Of a stretch of DNA of 64,000 bases, positions 25,274 through 33,626 are shown in pieces. Location: the NCBI GenBank assembly GCA_017795005.1, contig CP051242.1, positions 992,001 to 1,056,000 on the forward strand, in the 5' to 3' direction. The stretch comes from Balneolaceae bacterium. GTDB lineage: Bacteria > Bacteroidota > Rhodothermia > Balneolales > Balneolaceae. Below the pieces are notes generated by a model, which was not told the origin of the DNA, made no database searches, and worked only from the letters and a program-made list of their open reading frames with translations. Each line of letters begins with the position of its first letter. The first letter of the stretch is position 1. Made by a program: the position numbers and the translations under genes.

Positions 25274-25699
25274 ATGCCAGATAAAAAAGCCTCAGCTAAA
25301 TGGAATGGAGATTTAAAAGGTGGAAGTGGAACAATGAGTTCCGGAAGCGGAGTGTTAAATGATGCCGCTTTTACTTTTGCTTCCCGTTTTGAAGATGAAG
25401 GGAAAAGTAATCCTGAAGAATTAATTGGAGCTGCTCATGCCGGATGTTATTCTATGGCGCTCTCCAATGAATTACATAAAGCAGGTCACAGCTCTAATAG
25501 TGTAAGTACGAAGGCAACAGTTACTCTTGAACCGGTTGAGGGTGCGCCAACAATTTCTACTATTAAGTTGGTTACAGTTGCAGATGTTCCGGGACTGGAC
25601 GATGCTGAATTTCAAAAAATTGCAGAAGCTACCAAAGCTGCCTGCCCGGTATCGCGTGTATTGAATGCTAAAATAGAACTGGATGCCTCTTTAGCATAA
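25274..25699 (+). CDS. OsmC-family peroxiredoxin
   Basis: Thiol peroxidase that reduces organic hydroperoxides, cytoplasmic, 141 residues. Catalytic cysteines are Cys58 in AHAGCYSMAL and Cys124 in KAACPVSR. The N-terminal KASAKWNGDLKGGSG and FTFASRFEDEGKSNPEELI blocks are typical of the OsmC rather than Ohr branch. Single gene. Its transcript probably ends at the hairpin 25727-25757, which lies within the last codons of the convergent cyclase gene. Confidence 0.95.
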   Translation: MPDKKASAKWNGDLKGGSGTMSSGSGVLNDAAFTFASRFEDEGKSNPEELIGAAHAGCYSMALSNELHKAGHSSNSVSTKATVTLEPVEGAPTISTIKLVTVADVPGLDDAEFQKIAEATKAACPVSRVLNAKIELDASLA

Positions 25700-25714
25700 T
25701 AAAAAAGATTTATT

Positions 25715-26935
25715 TTAGACTATAAGAGTCACGGCCTTTGTCGTGACTTTTTTTTGGCCTTCTACGGTGTAGATAAGAAATTCCTGTTCTTTATTATTCT
25801 TTACCTTTTTATAAAAAGTACAGTCAAAATCCTTATCAATTAAATGGTGTGTCGAACAAGACACATTAACTGATCCTGCTTTTCCAAATTTCTCTACTCT
25901 TGAAGCGATGTTAACCGTATTTCCCCAAACGTCGTAATTGAACTTACTTTGGCCTATAACCCCGGCAACAACAGCACCGGAGTTAATTCCTATTCTTGTT
26001 CTCCAATGCAATTCCCCTTTTTCTACTTTTTCATTCTCCCATTCCAACATAGTATCTCTAATTTCCAGTGCTGCATTCACAAGCCTTTTTGCATGATCAG
26101 GTGTTGGTTCAGGAATTCCAGAGGCGCACATATAGCTATCGCCAATTGTTTTAAGTTTTTCCAATCCATGTTTATGAATAATGGCATCGTAGACCGAAAA
26201 AAAATGATTCAGGTTTTCAATAATCTCGCTCGAGCTAAGTTGCTGAGATATTTCAGTAAATCCTTCGAAGTCGGTAAATAGAATACTTACAGAATCATAT
26301 TGTTTAGGTTTAACTTTTCCATTCTCCAAAAGTTCATAAACAATGGATTTTGGCAACGTATTTTGAAGAAGTTTCTGGTTCTTTCTTTTCTCATCATCCA
26401 GAGCATTATTCACTTCTTCCAGTGCCTGAAAACTTCTTGCTTTTTCGATGGCTACTGCTACCTGAACTCCAAGTAAATAAGCAATTCGTATATCGTCCTG
26501 ATCGTATTGTTTAGAACTGTGAGCCAGATTTAAACTCCCCATAGTAGTACTTTCACCACCCTTAATAGGCAGCATCATCATGTTTGGAAAATTCGGGCAA
26601 AATTTCTCATTTTTAATGAGACTGACATACTTTCCATTAGACTTTTGCAGGGTTCCGGATGGAAGTTCTTCAACAATGGAAGGAAGGGCATTGTCTTCAC
26701 AGGTAATGCCCGAAAGATGAAAATTTTCAACAGCTCCGGAGGAGTTTAAAAGTGAAATGCTTGCTGTTTGAAAGTCAAAAATCCAGCGCAGATATCCTTT
26801 AAGACTATCAAGAATTTCATGAACCGAATTCTTTCGATTCATTTCCAAACTTAGTTCGTATAATTTTGAAATCCTCGAAGAAAAAGCTTTTGCTTTCGTA
26901 AGCTCTTTAGTGATATCTGAACCGGATTTTAACAA
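25715..26935 (-). CDS. GAF-domain class III adenylate/guanylate cyclase
   Basis: Predicted soluble nucleotide cyclase making cAMP; 406 residues from a TTG start at 26935, with no ATG before residue 32. A GAF sensor domain (about 45-180) precedes a short helical linker and the class III catalytic domain (about 205-390). Metal-binding aspartates sit in ILFTDFEGFTE and KTIGDSYMCASG. The Lys in LEKLKTIGD and the Asp in YDVWGNTVNIASRVE are the residue pair that favours ATP over GTP, so adenylate cyclase is preferred. It starts 13 bp after the CMD-family gene and is cotranscribed with it. The last 12 codons double as the osmC terminator. Confidence 0.9.
   Translation of the reverse strand: MLKSGSDITKELTKAKAFSSRISKLYELSLEMNRKNSVHEILDSLKGYLRWIFDFQTASISLLNSSGAVENFHLSGITCEDNALPSIVEELPSGTLQKSNGKYVSLIKNEKFCPNFPNMMMLPIKGGESTTMGSLNLAHSSKQYDQDDIRIAYLLGVQVAVAIEKARSFQALEEVNNALDDEKRKNQKLLQNTLPKSIVYELLENGKVKPKQYDSVSILFTDFEGFTEISQQLSSSEIIENLNHFFSVYDAIIHKHGLEKLKTIGDSYMCASGIPEPTPDHAKRLVNAALEIRDTMLEWENEKVEKGELHWRTRIGINSGAVVAGVIGQSKFNYDVWGNTVNIASRVEKFGKAGSVNVSCSTHHLIDKDFDCTFYKKVKNNKEQEFLIYTVEGQKKVTTKAVTLIV
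25727..25757 (+). terminator. terminator of osmC embedded in the convergent cyclase gene
   Basis: AGTCACG (25727-25733) and CGTGACT (25742-25748) form a perfect 7-bp stem with an 8-nt loop, followed by TTTTTTT on the plus strand. The hairpin encodes part of the cyclase C-terminal tail (KKVTTKAVTLIV) on the minus strand. Confidence 0.8.
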
Positions 26936-26948
26936 GAGAGAAGAAGGA

Positions 26949-27491
26949 CTAGATATCGTCTATTTCAAGTTTGATGGAATCTGTATACTGATTTACTCCT
27001 GTAAATAAATTAGCAGTGGCTACTAACTCCATAATTTCACTTTCTGAAATCCCATTTTCTATTAACTCATCAAAATCAACATTGGAAGAGCCATGTGGAT
27101 CGGTTGCTAATTTCAATCCAAATCGAATAGCTAATTTCTCTACATGAGGAAGTGGGCAGGCATCAAAATCGTTAACTAAAGTGTCGAGAACCTCCTCACT
27201 CATACCAAGAGCAGAAAGACCATGTAAATGTACCTGAAGAGCATATTGACTAGTGTTATGTTGAGAAATCGCAACGCCTACCATTTCTTTCAATGTTCTT
27301 GGAAGAGATCCTTCTAATACCGTAGTTTTAAATTTCACCCAATTTGCATGTAAAAACCCGGGGCGGCTTGCCATGGATTTAAATAGATTAGGTACCATCC
27401 CAAATCCCAATTCATTTTTTATCTCAGTGTAAACTTGTTTTGCTAATTCATCAGTCAGTTGATCGTATTCTAAAATCTGTACAAAAGCCAT
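26949..27491 (-). CDS. AhpD/carboxymuconolactone-decarboxylase-like protein without the redox cysteines
   Basis: All-helical CMD/AhpD-fold protein of 180 residues. It has the family segments NLFKSMASRPGFLHANW, LPRTLKEMVGVAIS and the helical hairpin before a conserved His. The position that is normally C-x-x-C-x-x-x-H reads S-Q-Y-A-L-Q-V-H: both redox cysteines are replaced (Ser and Ala) while the flanking Tyr and His remain. The protein's only Cys is elsewhere (DFDACPLP). Disulfide-based peroxidase activity is therefore unlikely. It precedes the cyclase gene by 13 bp and is probably first in that operon. Confidence 0.82.
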   Translation of the reverse strand: MAFVQILEYDQLTDELAKQVYTEIKNELGFGMVPNLFKSMASRPGFLHANWVKFKTTVLEGSLPRTLKEMVGVAISQHNTSQYALQVHLHGLSALGMSEEVLDTLVNDFDACPLPHVEKLAIRFGLKLATDPHGSSNVDFDELIENGISESEIMELVATANLFTGVNQYTDSIKLEIDDI

Positions 27492-27646
27492 CGTATATAT
27501 TTTAAGTGTTAGTTATACACACAAACCTAAATATTTTAGGAAAATAATTTTGTTAATGTTCATTAATCTAAATTAATAAGGTTATAAAATTGTAGGTGAC
27601 TATGAATTTAATGTACTTCTAATTCCCACTTACGCATTTCATTTCT

Positions 27647-27654
27647 TATCTTTG
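27647..27654 (+). promoter_or_regulatory. candidate -7 box (TATCTTTG) for purF
   Basis: TATCTTTG is an exact match to TAnnTTTG, 37 bp upstream of the purF ATG. A GGAG sequence about 10 bp before the ATG is one of the few Shine-Dalgarno-like sites in the window. No clear -33 TTG is seen. Confidence 0.4.
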
Positions 27655-27691
27655 TTGCTTCTCAGAAAACCTCACTTTTGGAGCAGATTTA

Positions 27692-29194
27692 ATGAGCGAT
27701 AAACCACGCGAGTATTGTGGAATTTTTGGTGTTTTTGATCACCCAGATGCAGCCCTATTAACCTATTATGGTTTGCATTCACTTCAACACCGTGGGCAGG
27801 AATCAGCAGGTATTGTTACCACACATTACGACGAAGAAAAAGAGCGTCCGGTAATGCCCATGTATAAAGATTTCGGCTTGGTACTTAATGTATTTGATAA
27901 GCCGAAAATTTTTAAGAAGATTTTAAAAGGATACTCTGCTATTGGTCATAATAGGTATTCAACTTCTGGTTCCTCTAAAAATCCTGCAAATATTCAACCG
28001 TTCCGGGTACACTACAGAAGCGGGAATATCGCTATTGGGCATAATGGAAATCTGTCTAATGCCAAGCAAATAAGATCCAGATTCAGAGATGAAGGGGTTA
28101 TTTTTCAAAGTACTTCTGATACAGAACTGATTCTTCATTTGATTGCGCAGAGTCAGTACGAAGACCAAATGGATCAGATTATGGATGCTCTTCAACAGAT
28201 TGAAGGAGCTTATTGTTTGGTTATGCTTACCGATGATAAATTAATTGCGGTGCGCGACCCTAATGGTTTCCGTCCTCTTGCTCTGGGAAAAATTGACGGA
28301 AAGTTCTGTGTAGCAAGTGAAACCTGCGCTTTTGATATAAACAATGCAGAATATATTCGTGATGTACAACCTGGAGAGGTGATTGTAATTGATAAAGAAG
28401 CTACCGAAAAAGGGGAGCCAAAATCTTTCTTTATTGAGCCTGAGATCGGAACAGGAACCAGTCAGTGTATTTTTGAATATGTGTATTTCTCCCGACCAGA
28501 TAGTATGATTTTCGGTGAAATGGTTGATAAAATCAGAAGAAATCTGGGTAAGGCACTTGCTAAAGAACATCCCATTAATGATGTGGTAAAAAATAATCCA
28601 TCCGGAAGAAAACCAGTTGTTATTTCTGTACCCGATTCAAGTAATACTGCTGCACTAGGATATGCCAGTGAAAACCAAAAGCTTGGTAACGATTGTAAAT
28701 ACGATATTGGGCTTATTCGAAATCACTACGTAGGAAGAACTTTTATTTCGCCCGGACAGAAATCCCGTGAACAGAAAGTGCGAACTAAATTCAACCCTGT
28801 TCGTGGAGTTATTGAGGGAAGAAGTGTAATTATTGTTGATGATTCCATTGTTAGAGGAACTACCTCTCAACTATTAGTAGATATGATCAGGGATTGTAAT
28901 CCTTCCGAAATTCATTTTATCGTGAGTTCTCCTCCGATTATAAGTCCATGTTATTATGGTATGGATTTCCCTACACCCGAAGAATTGATTGCCAATCGAT
29001 TTGAAAAGAATATCGAGAGAATGGCAAAAGAAATCGGTGTGGATAGTTTAAGATATTTATCTCCGGAAGGATTAGTGAATGCTGTAAAAGAAGCGAACCC
29101 TTCAGGTCATGATTATTGTACAGCTTGTTTCACAGCGAAATATCCCGTTCCGGTTAACTTTGGAGTTGAAAAAGAAGAAAACGAACTCGTTTGA
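27692..29194 (+). CDS. purF: amidophosphoribosyltransferase
   Basis: First step of de novo purine synthesis: PRPP plus glutamine to phosphoribosylamine. The 500-residue protein has a short propeptide (MSDKPREY) before Cys9, which after cleavage is the glutaminase nucleophile (CGIFGVF). The phosphoribosyltransferase domain carries the PRPP loop VIIVDDSIVRGTTS. Four cysteines placed as in the Bacillus-type iron-sulfur enzyme are retained: TSQCIFEY, SPCYYGMD and YCTAC. It therefore likely binds a 4Fe-4S cluster. Its stop overlaps the engB ATG by one base. Confidence 0.97.
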   Translation: MSDKPREYCGIFGVFDHPDAALLTYYGLHSLQHRGQESAGIVTTHYDEEKERPVMPMYKDFGLVLNVFDKPKIFKKILKGYSAIGHNRYSTSGSSKNPANIQPFRVHYRSGNIAIGHNGNLSNAKQIRSRFRDEGVIFQSTSDTELILHLIAQSQYEDQMDQIMDALQQIEGAYCLVMLTDDKLIAVRDPNGFRPLALGKIDGKFCVASETCAFDINNAEYIRDVQPGEVIVIDKEATEKGEPKSFFIEPEIGTGTSQCIFEYVYFSRPDSMIFGEMVDKIRRNLGKALAKEHPINDVVKNNPSGRKPVVISVPDSSNTAALGYASENQKLGNDCKYDIGLIRNHYVGRTFISPGQKSREQKVRTKFNPVRGVIEGRSVIIVDDSIVRGTTSQLLVDMIRDCNPSEIHFIVSSPPIISPCYYGMDFPTPEELIANRFEKNIERMAKEIGVDSLRYLSPEGLVNAVKEANPSGHDYCTACFTAKYPVPVNFGVEKEENELV

Positions 29195-29784
29195 TGTATA
29201 ACGGTCCCGCCACCTTTGTTACAAGTGCTCCGAGATTAGAAGATTGTCCTCCTGAATCATTACCCGAAATTTGTTTTGCAGGAAGATCTAATGTCGGAAA
29301 ATCATCGCTTATAAACGGATTAGTGAACAGGAAGAAACTGGCAAGAACTTCGAACGTTCCTGGTAAAACTCAGCAAATGAACTATTATAATATTGCTGAT
29401 AACTGTTACTTTGTAGACCTACCTGGTTATGGATATGCAAAAGTTCCTCAAAAGGAACGGGAGCGTTGGGGAAGAAATATCAGAGAATATTTACTTCACA
29501 GAAAATCACTAAATCTGATTGCCCATGTAGTGGATTGCAGGCACAAACCTACTAATTTGGATGAAGATTTTTTCTATTGGATGGCCTCTAATGAAATGCC
29601 TTTCTGTGTGCTTCTATCTAAAGCCGATAAAATTTCCAATAATAAGGTTGCAAAGGCTAAAGCAGATGTAAAGAAAATACTAGCCGAAATGAATATTATA
29701 GTACCCATTTTGGCATACTCATCAGATAATAAACAAGGGATAGAAGAAGTAAAGGATCTCTTGTTTGAATTTGTAGAAAATTAA
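29194..29784 (+). CDS. engB: ribosome biogenesis GTP-binding protein EngB/YsxC/YihA
   Basis: Essential GTPase for large-subunit ribosome assembly; 196 residues. ATG at 29194 shares one base with the purF TGA (TGATG). G motifs are complete: G1 GRSNVGKS, G2 Thr in GKTQQMNYY, G3 DLPGYGYAKV, G4 SKAD. The N-terminal FVTSAPRLEDCPPESLPEICFAG (key DCP motif) is typical of EngB. Translationally coupled to purF and 21 bp upstream of serA. Confidence 0.96.
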   Translation: MYNGPATFVTSAPRLEDCPPESLPEICFAGRSNVGKSSLINGLVNRKKLARTSNVPGKTQQMNYYNIADNCYFVDLPGYGYAKVPQKERERWGRNIREYLLHRKSLNLIAHVVDCRHKPTNLDEDFFYWMASNEMPFCVLLSKADKISNNKVAKAKADVKKILAEMNIIVPILAYSSDNKQGIEEVKDLLFEFVEN

Positions 29785-29805
29785 CGACTAAACTCACTCA
29801 CACTC

Positions 29806-31395
29806 ATGTCATTTAAAGTTTTACTACTCGATAACGTTGACCCGGTTTGCGGGGATATATTTGCAAAACGTGGAATTCAGGCTGATCAGCCTGGAAAATT
29901 AACACAAGATGAACTGTTCGCTAGAATCGGAGAATACGACGGAATGGTTGTTCGAAGCGCAACAACGGTTACTCCTGAGCTTTTAGAGAAAGCCACTAAA
30001 ATGAAAGTCATCGGTCGTGCCGGTGTTGGTGTAGACAATATTGATATACCGGCATCCACTGCGAAAGGAGTATTGGTTATGAATACTCCTGATGGCAATA
30101 CCATCTCAACGGCTGAACATACCTGTGGTATGTTAATAGCACTTTCCAGAAATATTCCTGCGGCAGTAGCTACAGTAAAAGCAGGTGGTTGGGATCGAAA
30201 AGCATATATGGGAACGGAAGTACATGGAAAAATTCTAGGTATTGTTGGCTTAGGGAAAATTGGTTCTGAAGTTGCCAAAAGAATGCAGGCATTTGGAATG
30301 GAAGTACAAGCTTATGATCCTTTTTCAACTAAGGAACACGCTCAGTCTTTAGGTGTAAACCTGGTTGAGCTGGATGAGTTATTAGGAAGTTCAGATTATC
30401 TCTCTGTACACACTCCTCTTACTGAAAAAACGAAAGGGCTTGTCTCACTTAAGAATGCAGATAAACTTAAAAAAGGAATACGACTGGTAAATGTGGCCAG
30501 AGGAGGAATTTATGAGGAAGCAGATTTGCCTCAACTTATTGATGATGGAATTGTTGGTGCAGCGGCACTTGATGTGTACAGTACCGAGCCTCCAACAGAA
30601 GAATTGTATAAAGTGCTTGCTCACCCAAATATAATTTGTACACCTCACCTTGGAGCTTCAACTGAAGAAGCACAGGAAAAAGTTGCAGAACAAATTGCGG
30701 CACAAATGTCGGACGCTCTGGAGAATAAAAATTACAAGGGTAGTCTGAATGGAAAGTCTATTTCTCTATTAACAAACAAAGAAGTTCAGCCATATTTACA
30801 GCTTGCCGAAAAACTTGGGCGAATGATTATCCAGCTTTCACCGGATCATGCAAATAATTTTGAATTTGAATACGCTGGCGATTCTGCTAAATATGCGGAG
30901 GTACTCACTGACGGTATTCTAAAGGGAATGCTTTCGGAATATGTGAGCGAATCTATCAACTTGATTAATGCAAGAGTCTATGCCGATGAGCGTGGTTTCA
31001 CTATTAAAGAAGTGACAACAAGCAAGACTAAAACGTATAGTGATTTAGTAACTATCAGGCTTCCACAAGGAGCAGATTATACAAGTATCTCTGCAGCTGT
31101 TTTTGGTGATGGTGATTACCGAATTGTAGAGATTGATAATTACGGTATCGAGCTCAGATTAGATGGCGATATTATCTTATATCAAAATGAGGACAAACCT
31201 GGTATGCTTGCTTCTGTAAGTGGTGCACTTGCTGATAATGGGATAAACATTGGTGCCTTAAGCCTCGGGCGTTCTGGTAAAGGATCAAATGCGATTACTG
31301 CTGTATCGGTTGATAAGCATCTGGATGAAGCAGACCGGTCGGTAATTCAGGAACTGGACGGTATTCAGAATATCCGGTATATCTCTTTAAATTGA
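29806..31395 (+). CDS. serA: D-3-phosphoglycerate dehydrogenase (long, ACT-containing form)
   Basis: Oxidises 3-phosphoglycerate in serine synthesis; 529 residues. The nucleotide-binding motif GIVGLGKIGSEVAKR is near 147, the catalytic Arg in NVARGGIYEE (about 228), Glu in LDVYSTEPP (about 258) and His in TPHLGASTEEAQ (about 281). An intervening allosteric-substrate-binding domain (about 320-450) is followed by a C-terminal ACT domain (about 455-529, DKPGMLASVSGALADN), which suggests feedback by serine. Last gene of purF-engB-serA. Confidence 0.96.
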   Translation: MSFKVLLLDNVDPVCGDIFAKRGIQADQPGKLTQDELFARIGEYDGMVVRSATTVTPELLEKATKMKVIGRAGVGVDNIDIPASTAKGVLVMNTPDGNTISTAEHTCGMLIALSRNIPAAVATVKAGGWDRKAYMGTEVHGKILGIVGLGKIGSEVAKRMQAFGMEVQAYDPFSTKEHAQSLGVNLVELDELLGSSDYLSVHTPLTEKTKGLVSLKNADKLKKGIRLVNVARGGIYEEADLPQLIDDGIVGAAALDVYSTEPPTEELYKVLAHPNIICTPHLGASTEEAQEKVAEQIAAQMSDALENKNYKGSLNGKSISLLTNKEVQPYLQLAEKLGRMIIQLSPDHANNFEFEYAGDSAKYAEVLTDGILKGMLSEYVSESINLINARVYADERGFTIKEVTTSKTKTYSDLVTIRLPQGADYTSISAAVFGDGDYRIVEIDNYGIELRLDGDIILYQNEDKPGMLASVSGALADNGINIGALSLGRSGKGSNAITAVSVDKHLDEADRSVIQELDGIQNIRYISLN

Positions 31396-31396
31396 T

Positions 31397-31455
31397 TGAC
31401 CAATGACCAAGGGCGAATGAATGTAAGCTCTTTCGTCTTTGGTCGATCGTCTCTA
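31397..31455. repeat. spacer inverted repeat of the GACCAAAGACGAA type
   Basis: GACCAAGGGCGAA (left arm, about 31405-31417 read from the ATGACCAA word) pairs imperfectly with TTCGTCTTTGGTC (about 31432-31444), 11 of 13 positions complementary. The words GACCAAAGAC and CGATTGACC recur at 45108-45133. It sits between the convergent ends of serA and mnmD and may serve as a two-way terminator. Confidence 0.6.
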
Positions 31456-31459
31456 ATCT

Positions 31460-32239
31460 TTACTCAAAATCTCCGGAATCAAATCGTTCGATTAAACGCG
31501 ATTCATTAATTCGTTTGTAGCCTGAAAGTTTGCTCTCATCCAAAGACGTTAAGGTCATTTCTCTTTTGCCAAGTGCTCCCGGAGCTCTTGCAACTTTCCA
31601 ACCTGCTTTAGCCATAGAAGCTCTGGCTTTAGAAGCTGCGCAATAGGTGGAGAGAACAACAACAGGAGCGCTGATTGAAACCAGCTTTTGAAAACATTCT
31701 ACAGACCAAAGTTCAGCATTAACCTCTGGAGAAAATGCATCATGGAAGATAAAGTCCGCTTTATGATCGATGTTTTCAAGTTCATCAAAATATCCCTGAA
31801 AAAGGTGTAAATGAATATTCTTATTGGGAATCGGAATAAAGTTGTTCGTACCCGGATTTAAATTCGAAAAAATATCGGGGATAATTTGCTGAAGCTCAGG
31901 TTGAGTAAGAAAATCTCCAAAGTTAAAAGAATTAGCCATATCCAAACTAACCGGAAAAGCTTCCACTGAATAAAAGTGAACTTCGGTTTGAACTTCATTT
32001 GTTAGAAAAAGATCTAATAAGAGTAAAAAATTGAGCCCAGTACCAAAACCAATTTCAAAAAAAATAAGTGAGCTTCGGTCTTCTATTAATGCACTAGGTA
32101 CTTTTGGGATTTCAAAAAAAACATGCTTGCTTTCAGAAACAGCTCCATTCGGATTATGGTAGTATTGTCCGAATTGATTAGAGTAAAGGGTAGAAGAACC
32201 GTCTTTTGAAAAGTGATGTGTTGCTGGATCAGTTGTCAT
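31460..32239 (-). CDS. mnmD: tRNA 5-methylaminomethyl-2-thiouridine methyltransferase, MnmD type
   Basis: SAM-dependent methyltransferase for the last step of mnm5s2U34 synthesis in tRNA, the stand-alone equivalent of the MnmC methyltransferase domain (PF05430). ATG at 32239 is preferred to the GTG at 32245. Motifs: SLIFFEIGFGTGLNFLLLLD (SAM site, key EIGFGTGLN), YSVEAFP, DFIFHDAFSPEVNAELWS (HDAFSP) and the late VLSTYCAASKARASMAKAGW with GALGKREM. About 259 residues. It overlaps the end of the DUF4097 gene by 11 bp. Confidence 0.93.
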   Translation of the reverse strand: MTTDPATHHFSKDGSSTLYSNQFGQYYHNPNGAVSESKHVFFEIPKVPSALIEDRSSLIFFEIGFGTGLNFLLLLDLFLTNEVQTEVHFYSVEAFPVSLDMANSFNFGDFLTQPELQQIIPDIFSNLNPGTNNFIPIPNKNIHLHLFQGYFDELENIDHKADFIFHDAFSPEVNAELWSVECFQKLVSISAPVVVLSTYCAASKARASMAKAGWKVARAPGALGKREMTLTSLDESKLSGYKRINESRLIERFDSGDFE

Positions 32240-33512
32240 TACCACTTAAGGTAACTTTTCCGAACTTAGAAAAGCCAATAATATCCGGACCACCCTGATT
32301 TATTGTTCCTTTAACTTTTGTTTTGCTCTGAGAACCATTCACTGTAAAACCTTTTAGCTCAACAGCAGAGCTGGCCTGTAACTCGATATCAGCTCCGGAT
32401 GTTTTAGGCATCCAGATTTGAATATTTCCAGCAGAGGTTTCCAGAGTGGCGTCACTTGTTATTGTAGTATTGTAAATCAACATGATGTTGCCACCCTGAG
32501 TAGAAGCAATAACATCTCCTTTAATATCTTTTGCTTCAATATTTCCGCCTTTTGTATCTAAGGTTGCCTCTCCCGTACAGTTTTTCAGGATTAAATGACC
32601 ACCGGCAGACCTTAAAGTGACGTCTCCATCAGCATCGTCTACCTGAACATGACCGCCTCCGGAAACAGCAACAATATCACCTTTAACCTTATGAAGTTTG
32701 ATGTGCCCGCCTCCTGTTTCGTAAACCTGATCTCCTTTTATATTTATTACCTCAATATGTCCACCACCGGTATTTGAGCTAATTTCCATTCTTTCGGGAA
32801 TATAAAGAGTAGCCTGAAGATGAATATTCGAAGTATTAGTTTCATCAAGATTTTCAAGGACAAAATTAGCTTCACCATCTTCAAATACAGAAATTGCACG
32901 GATCTTTGATTTCAGATCTTCTTCAGAGGAAATTTGACCTGAAGCCTGAACGGTAAATTTCGCTTTTATATCGTTAGTTCCAACTATATTTATGGATCCA
33001 CTGGGAAGGTTGATTGAGGAACTGGAAATCGATGAAGCATCGAATTCATTTAGAAATGTATAAACCCCGGGTGATGTATTTCCCCATTCACCTGATTCTA
33101 CATTATCGAACTTCCGGTTAATCACGATCATTTTGTCATCCATCTCAAAATCGATCTGAATCTTTTCATCAGATAATTCGCGAAGTACTTTATCAATTTC
33201 AGTAAGCATTTCATCGCGAGCTTCCGTAGGAATAAGCTTTGCTAACGCTCTTAATTTTTCAAGGCTTTCAGCATCACTGATTTCGCTTAGGTTTTGTAAT
33301 TCTTCGAGTTCCCTGAGTGAAGCTAATTCTTCAAGATCAATAACGGTTACCTGACCTGGGGGAGGTGGAGGAGGGGTTGGCTCAACTGGGACATTGTCGG
33401 CTCTGGTAGTTCCAAAATCATCATCATTGTTGGACGGTTTACCGATCAGATACAATGCTAAGGCTACAAAAAAAAGGCCGGCTAAAATTATTTCCCAGGA
33501 AAATTTCTTCAT
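32229..33512 (-). CDS. DUF4097-family beta-strand-repeat envelope protein
   Basis: 427 residues. One N-terminal membrane helix (about 6-24, IILAGLFFVALALYLIG), a proline-rich linker (EPTPPPPPPG, about 44-53) and a Leu/Glu-rich coiled segment (about 57-120) come first. The C-terminal 270 residues are a beta-solenoid of repeated blades with NTGGGHIEV, ETGGGHIKL, VSGGGHVQV, RSAGGHLIL, DTKGGNIEA and STQGGNIML, the DUF4097 (adhesin-like) pattern. Membrane-anchored and probably facing the periplasm. Function unknown; the family is linked to envelope-stress loci. Overlaps mnmD. Confidence 0.85.
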   Translation of the reverse strand: MKKFSWEIILAGLFFVALALYLIGKPSNNDDDFGTTRADNVPVEPTPPPPPPGQVTVIDLEELASLRELEELQNLSEISDAESLEKLRALAKLIPTEARDEMLTEIDKVLRELSDEKIQIDFEMDDKMIVINRKFDNVESGEWGNTSPGVYTFLNEFDASSISSSSINLPSGSINIVGTNDIKAKFTVQASGQISSEEDLKSKIRAISVFEDGEANFVLENLDETNTSNIHLQATLYIPERMEISSNTGGGHIEVINIKGDQVYETGGGHIKLHKVKGDIVAVSGGGHVQVDDADGDVTLRSAGGHLILKNCTGEATLDTKGGNIEAKDIKGDVIASTQGGNIMLIYNTTITSDATLETSAGNIQIWMPKTSGADIELQASSAVELKGFTVNGSQSKTKVKGTINQGGPDIIGFSKFGKVTLSGNDN

Positions 33513-33626
33513 ATAAAAATTTTAGAAAGTCAGAATAACGCTACAAGTTACGGATATCAAATCGCTAAGTTACACAAGTGTAAATTAAGCCGTATAATTA
33601 AGCGTGTAAGTTAAAACGAAAAAACT

